In this document: piece by piece, positions 1 to 6,581 of the stretch
How the letters are laid out: each line of letters begins with the position of its first letter
Numbering within the stretch: position 1 is the stretch's first letter
DNA from: Sphingobacteriales bacterium
GTDB taxonomy: Bacteria; Bacteroidota; Bacteroidia; Chitinophagales; Chitinophagaceae
Assembly: GCA_947463665.1 (NCBI GenBank)
Contig: CANHUD010000078.1
Location: 1-9,227, forward strand
DNA length: 9,227 bases
Direction of reading: 5' to 3'
The notes under the pieces: model-generated
Databases searched by the model: none
What the model was told of the DNA's origin: nothing
Seen by the model: only the letters and a program-made list of their open reading frames with translations
Position numbers and translations under genes: made by a program

Positions 1-6
1 GGCAAT

Positions 7-840
7 ATGACGCCGGATTCCGTGGAGGCGTTTGTGGCTATGGAGTATTATAAGAAGAATGTGGGGGACTGGGCTTTCATGCGTGGTCATGCTATTAGAT
101 ATATACTGGTGGCAACAGGCATCTGCGAACGTGCCAATGGATTTTTGAGTTTACGACTGAATAATAATTTTCAGGAAACTATGCAGCAACCGGCCTACGA
201 TGAATGGGTGGAGCGGACCCCACCCCGTATACACGATCAATTGTCCGGAGGGAGTTTTGTTTCACCAAACGAGAAACATTTTGCAAATACCTACGGTAAC
301 AAAACACTGCTTGACATAGGCTGTGGAACGGGCCATCGTACCTTTCCGGTTTGGGAAAAAATGAAATTTTCTTATGCTGGAATGGAGAAGTCTCTACAAT
401 TGATTGATAGCAGCAGATACAAAAAAAGAATAGTCCAGGGCGATATGTCTGCTCCTGATTTCATGTCAAAAGTACCAGATGCCCGAATGATTATAGGAAT
501 AGATGAAACGGTAATCATAGATCTGGTTGTCCTGCTTGGAGGAATGATGAATGCTTTTCTGGATGAGTCCATACGAGCCAATGCCTGGCAAAATCTTGCT
601 GAATTATCGAAGCAATCTTCCTATATCTTACTTGATACGCTTACACATTTTGACTGGTATCCTACAGATGAATCTGGTAGAATAGAACGATTGTATGAAT
701 TTGTACCTCCACAATATTTTTATTCAAAAAAAGAGTTGGAAAGACTCTTTGAAACCTATAGGCTAACAGTCATTGAAACCCGAGAGGAGCCAATAAACCA
801 TCTGATCAGAACCCATTTTCTTTTGAAAAGGGATGCTTAA
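7..840 (+). CDS. SAM-dependent methyltransferase (possibly 5'-partial)
   Basis: Probable class I methyltransferase that moves a methyl group from S-adenosylmethionine to an unknown acceptor. Motif I, the glycine-rich SAM loop, is clear at residues 101-109 (LLDIGCGTG). It is followed by a second strand ending near E127 and a VQGDM segment around 143-147 that fits the adenine-side acidic motif. The first ~60 residues are helical and end in a stretch (about 31-50, GICERANGFLSL) resembling the winged-helix or dimerisation domain found before some O-methyltransferase cores. The ATG at base 7 is the first in frame, but only two sense codons (GGC AAT) precede it before the window edge. The gene may therefore begin further left, and this ATG may be internal. 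No Shine-Dalgarno can be judged. It ends 13 bases from the convergent monooxygenase, with no visible terminator between them. GC falls from about 47% in the first 60 bases to about 35% mid-gene. The substrate cannot be read from the sequence. Confidence 0.78.
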   Translation: MTPDSVEAFVAMEYYKKNVGDWAFMRGHAIRYILVATGICERANGFLSLRLNNNFQETMQQPAYDEWVERTPPRIHDQLSGGSFVSPNEKHFANTYGNKTLLDIGCGTGHRTFPVWEKMKFSYAGMEKSLQLIDSSRYKKRIVQGDMSAPDFMSKVPDARMIIGIDETVIIDLVVLLGGMMNAFLDESIRANAWQNLAELSKQSSYILLDTLTHFDWYPTDESGRIERLYEFVPPQYFYSKKELERLFETYRLTVIETREEPINHLIRTHFLLKRDA

Positions 841-853
841 TCAGACATCGGAT

Positions 854-2131
854 TTATCCATTTAACTGTGCCAGTAACCGCTTTCGGAAACGATGGTAAT
901 CAACCGTAATGGTATGGCGCGCGGTAGCTATCTGTTTGAAATCCGGGTTTTGGAGTTCCTCATCTATCCGCTTGCGGATATCTGCCGGGCGCTTCCATTT
1001 TCCTGCCAGTTCTCTTGCCATGATCCGGCTTTGAAGGCCCGCTGCCGGCCAGATGCAGCCTAGTGGCTGAAACAGACCGATGAAATACAAGTTGTCGTGC
1101 TCCGCAGGTATCATCTTTAGCCACAACGGCACATCGCCCTCAGAATAATCAATAAAATTTTTATCAAAAAAAGGATGGGTGATCACAAACCCGGTACAGG
1201 CCACGATGCAATCATATTCCCCGCTGCTGCCATCAGTGAAATGTACCGTTTCACCTTCCAGCTCCATGATATCCGGTCGGGGTTTGATCTTGCCATGCCG
1301 GATAGTATAAAAAAGATCTTCGTTAATAGTAGGATGATGGGAGCCGATCGGACCTTCCGGTTCCGGTAATCCGTAATCACGGTTGCGACCGTTCCGGATG
1401 TACAGGCTGAAGGCAGACAGTCGCCTCCAGATGGCCCTTGGCAGCCAGTGGATCCGAGAACTGAATACATCAGCGGGATTACCCATCATAAATTTGGGCA
1501 CGATCCAGTATCCCCTTCGCCAGCTCATATCTACGGATGTGGCTACACGACTGGCCTCAACGGCAACATCGCAGGCAGAATTGCCGCCACCTATTACCAA
1601 TACCCGTTTACCGGCAAACCGGGAAAAACGCTTCACCGCATGGGAATGAATAAAGTCGCCGGAGAAACTACCGGGATAATGTGGCATTCTGGGATTCCAG
1701 TGATGACCGTTACAAACGACCAGCACATCAAACAGTACTTCCGATTGTACACCACCTTTTTCTGTTTGCACCCGCCATCTGCCATCTTCTATTTTGTTAC
1801 AATGCAGTACGCGTGTCTGAAACTGAATGACCGGATATACGCCAAAATGCCGGGCGTAGGATTGAAAATAGGTTGCCAGTTGCCGGTGTGAGGGATAGTC
1901 CGGATAATCGGCCGGCATCGGATAATCATCGTACTCGCTTAACACTTTTGAAGAGATGATATGAGTGGTTTCGAAAACCGAGCTATGTCCGGGCTCATCA
2001 GAAAACAACCAGTTACCGCCAACATCCTGCTGCTGGTCATAAACGGTTACATTCATTCCTTCTTCCAGCAAATGTTTGGCTGCGGTTATACCAGAGGGAC
2101 CAGCACCAATAACACAGATTTTTTTGGGCAT
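854..2131 (-). CDS. Flavin-containing monooxygenase (FMO-like)
   Basis: FAD- and NADPH-dependent monooxygenase that would oxygenate a soft nucleophile (N or S) or, less likely, a ketone. The FAD Rossmann motif is at residues 9-14 (GAGPSG), with D32 at the ribose-binding position and the GGNW segment at 38-41. The FMO fingerprint FxGxxxH is at 156-162. The aromatic residue usually four after that histidine is V166 here. The NADPH Rossmann motif lies at 181-186 (GGGNSA), and the C-terminal TGF of the second FAD/NADP linker at 313-315. At 425 residues it is normal length for a bacterial FMO and looks intact. The ATG at 2131 sits right before the VIGAGPSG strand, as expected. It lies 54 bases downstream of the sulfotransferase genes on the same strand, so readthrough is possible. 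Its GC (33 of 60 bases in 961-1020) is far higher than theirs, suggesting a different history. Substrate unknown; a role in natural-product tailoring is only a guess. Confidence 0.88.
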   Translation of the reverse strand: MPKKICVIGAGPSGITAAKHLLEEGMNVTVYDQQQDVGGNWLFSDEPGHSSVFETTHIISSKVLSEYDDYPMPADYPDYPSHRQLATYFQSYARHFGVYPVIQFQTRVLHCNKIEDGRWRVQTEKGGVQSEVLFDVLVVCNGHHWNPRMPHYPGSFSGDFIHSHAVKRFSRFAGKRVLVIGGGNSACDVAVEASRVATSVDMSWRRGYWIVPKFMMGNPADVFSSRIHWLPRAIWRRLSAFSLYIRNGRNRDYGLPEPEGPIGSHHPTINEDLFYTIRHGKIKPRPDIMELEGETVHFTDGSSGEYDCIVACTGFVITHPFFDKNFIDYSEGDVPLWLKMIPAEHDNLYFIGLFQPLGCIWPAAGLQSRIMARELAGKWKRPADIRKRIDEELQNPDFKQIATARHTITVDYHRFRKRLLAQLNG

Positions 2132-2151
2132 ACTCTTTATGATAAAGGAGT
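2132..2151 (-). promoter_or_regulatory. Possible hairpin directly before the monooxygenase start
   Basis: Read on the minus strand, the 20 bases before the ATG can fold as ACTC(C)TTTA, loop TCA, then TAAAGAGT: eight pairs with one bulged C. The 3' arm ends immediately before the start codon and contains the only purine-rich stretch (AAAGAG) that could act as a weak ribosome site. Such a fold could limit translation. The stem is AT-rich and short, so chance is a real alternative. Confidence 0.3.
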
Positions 2152-2185
2152 AGCTAAGTACGGTAATTATCTGATGTAAAAAAAA

Positions 2186-2797
2186 TCAGAACTGGTAATG
2201 GAAGTATTCAATATCTCTTTTGTAAAGATTGTAAACCTTTTCAATGTCTGCATCACTGTAATAACTTCTGTAGTCTTTGTGTTCGAATTTATTCAAATGC
2301 TGCAAGGGGGGGGCTGGGATATTCAACTGCTTCATGATATGTGCATAATCATTCTGAAGATTTTCGAACTTTCCAATAAAGTCGACTACAACATTCCCTT
2401 CTTCATCTGAGATATAATCCAGCTGGTTGAATGAGATTGATTTTGGATATTTTTTTTCTGAAAATAACTCACTCATACTGGTTTCATAAATTATATCTGT
2501 AAGGTCTAGAAATTCAGAAAAGCTCTTTGAATTAGAAAGGACATAATCACTCCAGTCATTGTGAAACCCTTTATGTTGAAGCATAATATACCATGATACA
2601 AGTCTGTCCCAAGGATTTCTAACGATACTGAATTTAAAATAATTATCCTTATTCTCAATTGTATTATCTTTTATAAAGGAATGTGGATGTCCTATACGTT
2701 TAGTTCCACTGAACTCATTTAATTTATTCGTAATAGACGTACCGGCTGTTTTTTGAATATGGACAAAAATGAAATTATAAGTGTCGTTTAAAAGCAT
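2186..2797 (-). CDS. Sulfotransferase, Sulfotransfer_2-like (first of two)
   Basis: PAPS-dependent sulfotransferase of the type that O-sulfates carbohydrates. The 5'-phosphosulfate loop is at residues 13-22 (HIQKTAGTSI), with K16 as the key lysine. The 3'-phosphate motif is at 58-70 (IVRNPWDRLVSWY), with R60 and S68 as the expected contacts. A family-typical block follows at about 131-146 (DEEGNVVVDFIGKFEN), and the C-terminal helix ends in YKRDIEYFHYQF, a standard family ending. At 203 residues it is short but complete. No signal peptide or membrane anchor is seen, unlike Golgi relatives, so it should act in the cytoplasm on a precursor. Its ATG lies 9 bases after the stop of the second sulfotransferase, so the two are surely cotranscribed. 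No Shine-Dalgarno is present. Base composition is AT-rich (16 G/C in 2461-2520) apart from a C8 run near residue 163. The acceptor is unknown; a sugar is likely from the neighbouring glycosyltransferase. Confidence 0.88.
   Translation of the reverse strand: MLLNDTYNFIFVHIQKTAGTSITNKLNEFSGTKRIGHPHSFIKDNTIENKDNYFKFSIVRNPWDRLVSWYIMLQHKGFHNDWSDYVLSNSKSFSEFLDLTDIIYETSMSELFSEKKYPKSISFNQLDYISDEEGNVVVDFIGKFENLQNDYAHIMKQLNIPAPPLQHLNKFEHKDYRSYYSDADIEKVYNLYKRDIEYFHYQF
2306..2313 (-). repeat. C8 homopolymer inside sulfotransferase gene
   Basis: Eight consecutive G on the plus strand are eight C on the coding strand, covering codons 162-164 (A-P-P) of the sulfotransferase. In a gene this AT-rich the run stands out. 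As written, the frame is intact and reaches the expected C-terminal helix. Gain or loss of one base would shift the last ~40 residues, so the tract could act as a slippage switch or be a place for sequencing error. Confidence 0.6.
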
Positions 2798-2806
2798 AGT
2801 AGAAAA

Positions 2807-3361
2807 TTATAAACCGTAAAATATATTAATTCTTTTTACTTGTTGTGTAGTCAGAAAATTATTTTTCCTGTACTTCATTTCATGTATCTCATTAAGCCCT
2901 GTCAGGCCAAGATAGTCTTCAATATTTTTATAGTCGAAGAATTTAAATATTCTTATACTTGGATCAATGATACCTTCATGGTTGACCAGGAATTCATGGT
3001 TCGATAAATTATGATGGTCAAATAAAAGAACATTGTTCTTATCCAGGAATAGATCTAAAAATTCATCAAAGCTGTTGAATAGTTTTTTCAAATCAGGTCT
3101 TTGGGCCAGTATATAGAAATATTCAGATAGTACACGTTCTTTTTCATCTCTAACGATGGTAAAAATTTTATCCGTTAACAGATTGAGTTCCTTCAATTCA
3201 CGATACGTACAGTGTTGAGGGGTATGTCCATTGATCAAAATGGAGCCTGTAGACGTAAAAAGGCTCATTTTAAAACCATGCTCTATGAGGAGCCGCTCTA
3301 CAGAAGTGCCTCCGCATTTTGGTATATGTATAAAGGTTATGTCATTATTGAATATCGGCAC
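2807..3361 (-). CDS. Sulfotransferase-family protein (second of two, GTG start)
   Basis: A second, divergent PAPS-dependent sulfotransferase. The PAPS 5' loop is at residues 12-21 (HIPKCGGTSV, K15). The 3'-phosphate motif is at 69-81 (IVRDEKERVLSEY, R71 and S79), where the usual Pro-Trp after the R-D/N pair is replaced by Glu-Lys. The start is GTG: no ATG exists in frame before the catalytic loop, and MPIFNNDITFIHIPK is a standard family beginning. This start overlaps the end of the glycosyltransferase gene by 17 bases, so translation is probably coupled. At 184 residues it ends in INIFYGL, several residues short of the charged final helix seen in its neighbour, so the C-terminus may be slightly clipped. 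The two proteins share the cofactor motifs but little else visible to the eye, which argues for different acceptors or positions rather than a recent duplication. Cytoplasmic, no membrane segment. Confidence 0.82.
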   Translation of the reverse strand: MPIFNNDITFIHIPKCGGTSVERLLIEHGFKMSLFTSTGSILINGHTPQHCTYRELKELNLLTDKIFTIVRDEKERVLSEYFYILAQRPDLKKLFNSFDEFLDLFLDKNNVLLFDHHNLSNHEFLVNHEGIIDPSIRIFKFFDYKNIEDYLGLTGLNEIHEMKYRKNNFLTTQQVKRINIFYGL

Positions 3362-5201
3362 CGTATTTACTATTTAAATAGTTTACAAGCTTATTTCGAT
3401 TAAATTCTTTATCTGTTAGTGAAAGCATTGAGTTTTCTTTCACCATGTATTTACTCAGTATATCATCAATAAAGCCTACCTTTTTGTCCAGATTTCCAAT
3501 TCGTAGCCATAATTCAAAATCTTCCCAGCCAATACCTGCACTTGTCATTTCATCATCATAGATGCCAATTTCAAGCAACTGTTCTTTGTTGAACATAGCC
3601 ATAGCATCAATGTAGTTTCCCCTTTTTAATTGTTCAAAGTCAAATTCCTTATTTGAAACATATCGTTTCAGATTATCCTGTTCATCATAACAGGCAATTG
3701 TGGCATAACAGGCAATATGGTCTGGGTTTGCACGCAGGAAGTCATGGTGTTTTTTTAAACACCCTGGGTAAATGGTATTATCAGCGTCTAATATAAAAGT
3801 ATATTCACCGAGGCAATTTAGTATTCCTATATTTCGAGTATCAATTAAACCTGTATTTTTCGATTTGTCAATGATGGTAATACAATGATTTGTATTTAAA
3901 AGTAATTTGGCAATTATTAAGGAGTCATCTGTTGAACAGTCGTTAACAATAACTATTTCCGTAAGAGGTTTTGTATCATCACACATTACAGATTCTACAG
4001 CCTTTTTGATATAGTTCCGATAATTATATAAGGATATGATTACGGATATATCGAATTTTTCGATAGTATGATTTTTAATGATAGTATAGTCTTCAACTTT
4101 ATTCTTGATCCAATTGCTATTTATTTCCGGATTAATTTTTTCATACAATGTATTTTTCCAGTATTCTATATTTCTGAATGTATTAAAGTGTGTTGGTTTT
4201 GCTAAAAAGGGATACCATTCTGCATTGTATCGATACTCTTTTTCTTTTGAAGTTAGTTCGCGAATTCTGGAGAAATACTGGGAATCAAACCAGTAGAAGT
4301 TTCCGGAAAAATGATCGGTATATCTGAAGAAATCATCTTTTTTTTCAGAGAAAGATTTCCAATAGTGTACAATGTCAGTATTTCCCTTCTTAAGTAATGC
4401 CCCTACCAAATCATATGTTTTTATTTTCTCATAACAATAACGCCAGTTTATGAGTATCTGATCTTCCAATAATTTTCGCCAGAATTCAAACTTCCATTTT
4501 TCTGTGTGGTTAATGGAATAGGATACTGATTTCGCATGAATATATATCCCTTTGAAATTTTCTTTTGATGAAACATATTTCATTTGTTCCAGCGTCGGAA
4601 ATTCATATTTGTTTTCAACTATTTTTATGCAAATTCTTTTGTCTGCCAATAAATAGTCTAGCTTATTTTTATCCGATTCAGATCCGACAATGTTTATAAA
4701 TATTTTTGTCAATTGCCTCCATAATCCACTTTTTTCTATTTCATGTAGGTGCTCCTGAACAATTCTGTACCAATCATTTCTTACCCAAATATGATAGAAT
4801 AAATAAATCGGGTGCTCAACTTTTTCAGCCTGATCGTGATTTTCATCTATTTTGTAATATCGATTTTCTTTATGTCCATATTCTGCATAATACTGCTTCA
4901 CTTTATTCTCAGAAACATGGTCATCTATTAATAAATACGGGTTTAACAAAATATATCCAAGCCAATCGAAATCTACTGGTAAGTCGACTCTTTTATATTC
5001 TCTTCCCTCTTTTTGTCCATAGGTCTGGTAATGACGAATAGCATCCTCTTCTGTTCTTAAACCTGATCTTCGTAAGTCTTCATACAATTCCAGATAAAAT
5101 TTCCAGTCAAAATCATCAGGCAATGCTTCCGTATGCTGAATTTCGCTCAATTTTGTATTTAAATTTAAATTAATATGAGTTATATTCTTTAACTGATACA
5201 A
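3345..5201 (-). CDS. Multidomain glycosyltransferase (family 2 C-terminal domain)
   Basis: Residues 384-590 are a GT-A glycosyltransferase of family 2. They show the opening strand ISVIISLYN (385-393), VNDCSTDD (419-426), the metal-binding DAD at 472-474 in ILDADN, and GWEDFELW at 558-565, whose E-D pair is the usual catalytic-base region. Residues ~130-345 hold a separate domain with YIHAKSVSY (220-228) and HFSGNFYW (297-304). I recall similar HTKGVSY and HFSGNFWW blocks from uncharacterised bacterial glycosyltransferases. Residues 30-70 and 77-117 are two copies of a 41-residue repeat, 16 positions identical, with a W..Y...HY..YG.KE.R.YK pattern. No signal or membrane segment. The product probably builds a cell-surface or secreted glycan that the downstream sulfotransferases modify. 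The start is doubtful: TTG at 5201 is the first in-frame start after a TGA, later TTGs are at residues 18 and 27, and there is no ATG until residue 207. Strongly AT-rich (15 G/C in 4081-4140). Confidence 0.85.
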   Translation of the reverse strand: MYQLKNITHINLNLNTKLSEIQHTEALPDDFDWKFYLELYEDLRRSGLRTEEDAIRHYQTYGQKEGREYKRVDLPVDFDWLGYILLNPYLLIDDHVSENKVKQYYAEYGHKENRYYKIDENHDQAEKVEHPIYLFYHIWVRNDWYRIVQEHLHEIEKSGLWRQLTKIFINIVGSESDKNKLDYLLADKRICIKIVENKYEFPTLEQMKYVSSKENFKGIYIHAKSVSYSINHTEKWKFEFWRKLLEDQILINWRYCYEKIKTYDLVGALLKKGNTDIVHYWKSFSEKKDDFFRYTDHFSGNFYWFDSQYFSRIRELTSKEKEYRYNAEWYPFLAKPTHFNTFRNIEYWKNTLYEKINPEINSNWIKNKVEDYTIIKNHTIEKFDISVIISLYNYRNYIKKAVESVMCDDTKPLTEIVIVNDCSTDDSLIIAKLLLNTNHCITIIDKSKNTGLIDTRNIGILNCLGEYTFILDADNTIYPGCLKKHHDFLRANPDHIACYATIACYDEQDNLKRYVSNKEFDFEQLKRGNYIDAMAMFNKEQLLEIGIYDDEMTSAGIGWEDFELWLRIGNLDKKVGFIDDILSKYMVKENSMLSLTDKEFNRNKLVNYLNSKYGADIQ

Positions 5202-5250
5202 ATATTCTTGTATTAACGTTAAAAATCAATATGTTGTATTCTTTAAAGGA
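5151..5250 (-). repeat. Imperfect tandem direct repeat at glycosyltransferase 5' end
   Basis: Two ~46-base copies lie at about 5205-5250 and 5151-5196. On the minus strand both contain TTAAAGAATA(C/T)AAC, then ATATT(G/A)ATTT, then AATACAA. The offset is 54 bases at the left block and 55 at the right block, from a 2-base insertion (TC) and a compensating 1-base loss. The copies therefore differ in reading frame by one by the end. The region is AT-rich, which inflates chance similarity, but three ordered matching blocks make duplication the better explanation. Confidence 0.55.
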
Positions 5251-5271
5251 TATTTTTCTAATTTCAGGCAT
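5170..5271 (-). other. Short ATG-started frame upstream of and overlapping the glycosyltransferase start
   Basis: An ATG at 5271 on the minus strand opens 33 codons beginning MPEIRKISFKEYN and ending in TAA at 5170-5172, overlapping the TTG-started glycosyltransferase frame by 32 bases. Its residues FNVNTR, encoded in the upstream repeat copy, correspond to LNLNTK (residues 12-17) in the glycosyltransferase frame, encoded in the downstream copy. It is therefore more likely the displaced original N-terminus of the glycosyltransferase, or a short leader peptide coupled to it, than an independent gene. It has no strong ribosome site. The stop lies 19 bases before the TTG at residue 18, close enough for reinitiation. 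Confidence 0.3.
5199..5229 (-). promoter_or_regulatory. Candidate Bacteroidota-type promoter for the glycan block
   Basis: On the minus strand, TTG (5229-5227), 20 bases, then AATATTTG (5206-5199). The known Bacteroidota pattern is TTTG or TTG, about 17-23 bases, then TAnnTTTG, so the second box has one mismatch. If real, transcription would begin just inside the annotated gene and the TTG at 5201 could not be the start codon. The sequence is very AT-rich, so a chance match is likely enough to keep confidence low. Confidence 0.2.
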
Positions 5272-5318
5272 GTGGCCTACTACTCACTGGTGAAATCAAT
5301 TCACTTTATCTACTGCCT

Positions 5319-6581
5319 ATGCCTTCCCTTCGTTTCATACACACCGCAGATCTTCACCTGGATACACCTTTCAAAGGGTTGACCAGTTACAACCCTGAAC
5401 TGGCTACCCGCCTCAGCGAAGCTACGTTCAAAGCCTTTGAACGCATTATTGATGCCTGTATTCGGGAAAAAGTTGATTTTCTTTTGATTTCCGGAGATAC
5501 GTTCGATAGGGAAAATAAAAGTCTGGGAGCCCAGCTCATGTTTTTAAAACAGGTAAACCGACTTGCCAGTAACCAGATTCCCGTTTACATGATATGCGGT
5601 AACCACGATCCACTTAGTTCCTGGTTAAGACAAATGGTTCTTCCACCGAACGTTTTCCGATTCTCCTCTGATCAACCCGTATCTGTCCGTTTCTTCAGAG
5701 ACGAGGAACCTATTGCAGATATTTTAGGAGTCAGTTACTATGATAAAGCTCTTACGGAAAACATCGCAGTCCGATATCACCGTCCCATTGATCCAGCCCC
5801 GTTTTCCATCGCCCTGCTGCATGGAAATCTTACAGGCACTACCCAACACGATAACTATGCCCCTTTTAGTTTAGCTGATCTGCTGGCGAAAGACATAGAC
5901 TATTGGGCTTTGGGTCATATTCACCAGCAACAGATTCTTCACTCTGGAAACCCCGTTGTAGCTTATTCGGGGAATCCGCAGGGCCGGGATTTTGGTGAAA
6001 AAGGTCAGAAAGGCTGTCTGTTGGTGACCTTGTCAACAGAGCATAAACCAATAATTGAACCTATCCCCACGCACTGGGTGCGCTTTGATGAAGTAACCGT
6101 TGACCTTACGGAAGTTGCCATAACTACAGATCTGCTGGATACAATACATCGCTCCATTGAAAATGCCCTGAACGATGAAGTCTCGTCATCAATAATACGG
6201 TTGAAACTGACAGGTCGTACATCCCTACATCACTCACTGCAACAGCCTAATGCTGTAAGTGATCTTATAGCGCAACTCAACGAAGGCCAGTTGCTCAAAG
6301 AATCATTTAGAATGGTGGATGCAGTCCATATAGCAACAACTCCGGAAATTGATCTGGAACAACGAAAACAAGGCAACGATTTTTTCGCAGCCGTTCTTCA
6401 GGCATTTGACAGGCTTGAGGCAGACGCATCTCTGCTGGATCAGTCGATCCTTGAACTGGGAAAGGGTATGTCGCCACACCTTCGTTCAGACAACCGCCAA
6501 CTCTCTGAGGAGGACAGGCAATACATTCTTCGGCAGGCAAGACTGCAACTGGCCGACCTCCTTACAAAAGAAGAAGCATGA
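5319..6581 (+). CDS. yhaO: YhaO/SbcD-type DNA repair exonuclease (metallophosphoesterase)
   Basis: Mn-dependent DNA nuclease of the Mre11/SbcD superfamily, closest in style to Bacillus YhaO. All calcineurin-like metal ligands are in order: D11 and H13 (HTADLHLD), D60 (ISGDTFDR), N95 and H96 (CGNHD), H168 (LLHGN), H200 and H202 (LGHIH). A YSGNPQGRDFGE block at 216-227 is typical of the family. The C-terminal ~150 residues are a less conserved capping region. At 420 residues it matches YhaO length. The ATG at 5319 gives the standard opening RFIHTADLHLDTPF a few residues in, so the start is secure, although no Shine-Dalgarno is visible. It overlaps the ATPase gene by ATGA, which fits translational coupling and a stable nuclease-ATPase complex acting on DNA ends or hairpins. 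It is divergent from the glycosyltransferase gene; the 117-base gap between them holds no clear promoter on this strand. GC is typical of the host (29 of 60 in 5341-5400). Confidence 0.93.
   Translation: MPSLRFIHTADLHLDTPFKGLTSYNPELATRLSEATFKAFERIIDACIREKVDFLLISGDTFDRENKSLGAQLMFLKQVNRLASNQIPVYMICGNHDPLSSWLRQMVLPPNVFRFSSDQPVSVRFFRDEEPIADILGVSYYDKALTENIAVRYHRPIDPAPFSIALLHGNLTGTTQHDNYAPFSLADLLAKDIDYWALGHIHQQQILHSGNPVVAYSGNPQGRDFGEKGQKGCLLVTLSTEHKPIIEPIPTHWVRFDEVTVDLTEVAITTDLLDTIHRSIENALNDEVSSSIIRLKLTGRTSLHHSLQQPNAVSDLIAQLNEGQLLKESFRMVDAVHIATTPEIDLEQRKQGNDFFAAVLQAFDRLEADASLLDQSILELGKGMSPHLRSDNRQLSEEDRQYILRQARLQLADLLTKEEA

Noticed and set aside
841..853. Gap between the convergent methyltransferase and monooxygenase, searched for a bidirectional terminator
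   Set aside because: Only 13 bases, with no stem or T run; termination must occur inside the neighbouring gene or by another mechanism.
1448..1891. 147-codon open frame on the plus strand
   Set aside because: It lies wholly inside the well-supported monooxygenase gene on the other strand and has no recognisable protein features.
2170..2190. Inverted repeat TCTGAT / ATCAGA around an A8 run, possible terminator after the first sulfotransferase
   Set aside because: The T run of the minus strand lies in the loop, not after the stem, and the arms are only 6 bases, so it does not match an intrinsic terminator.
5240..5257. TATTTTTC at 5250-5257 as a -7 box for yhaO
   Set aside because: The nearest upstream TTG is only 14 bases away and the box has a mismatch, so it does not fit the expected promoter spacing.
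5266..5278. Small palindrome AGGC-ATGTG-GCCT between the divergent genes
   Set aside because: Four-base arms are too short to call an operator, and no second copy is seen nearby.
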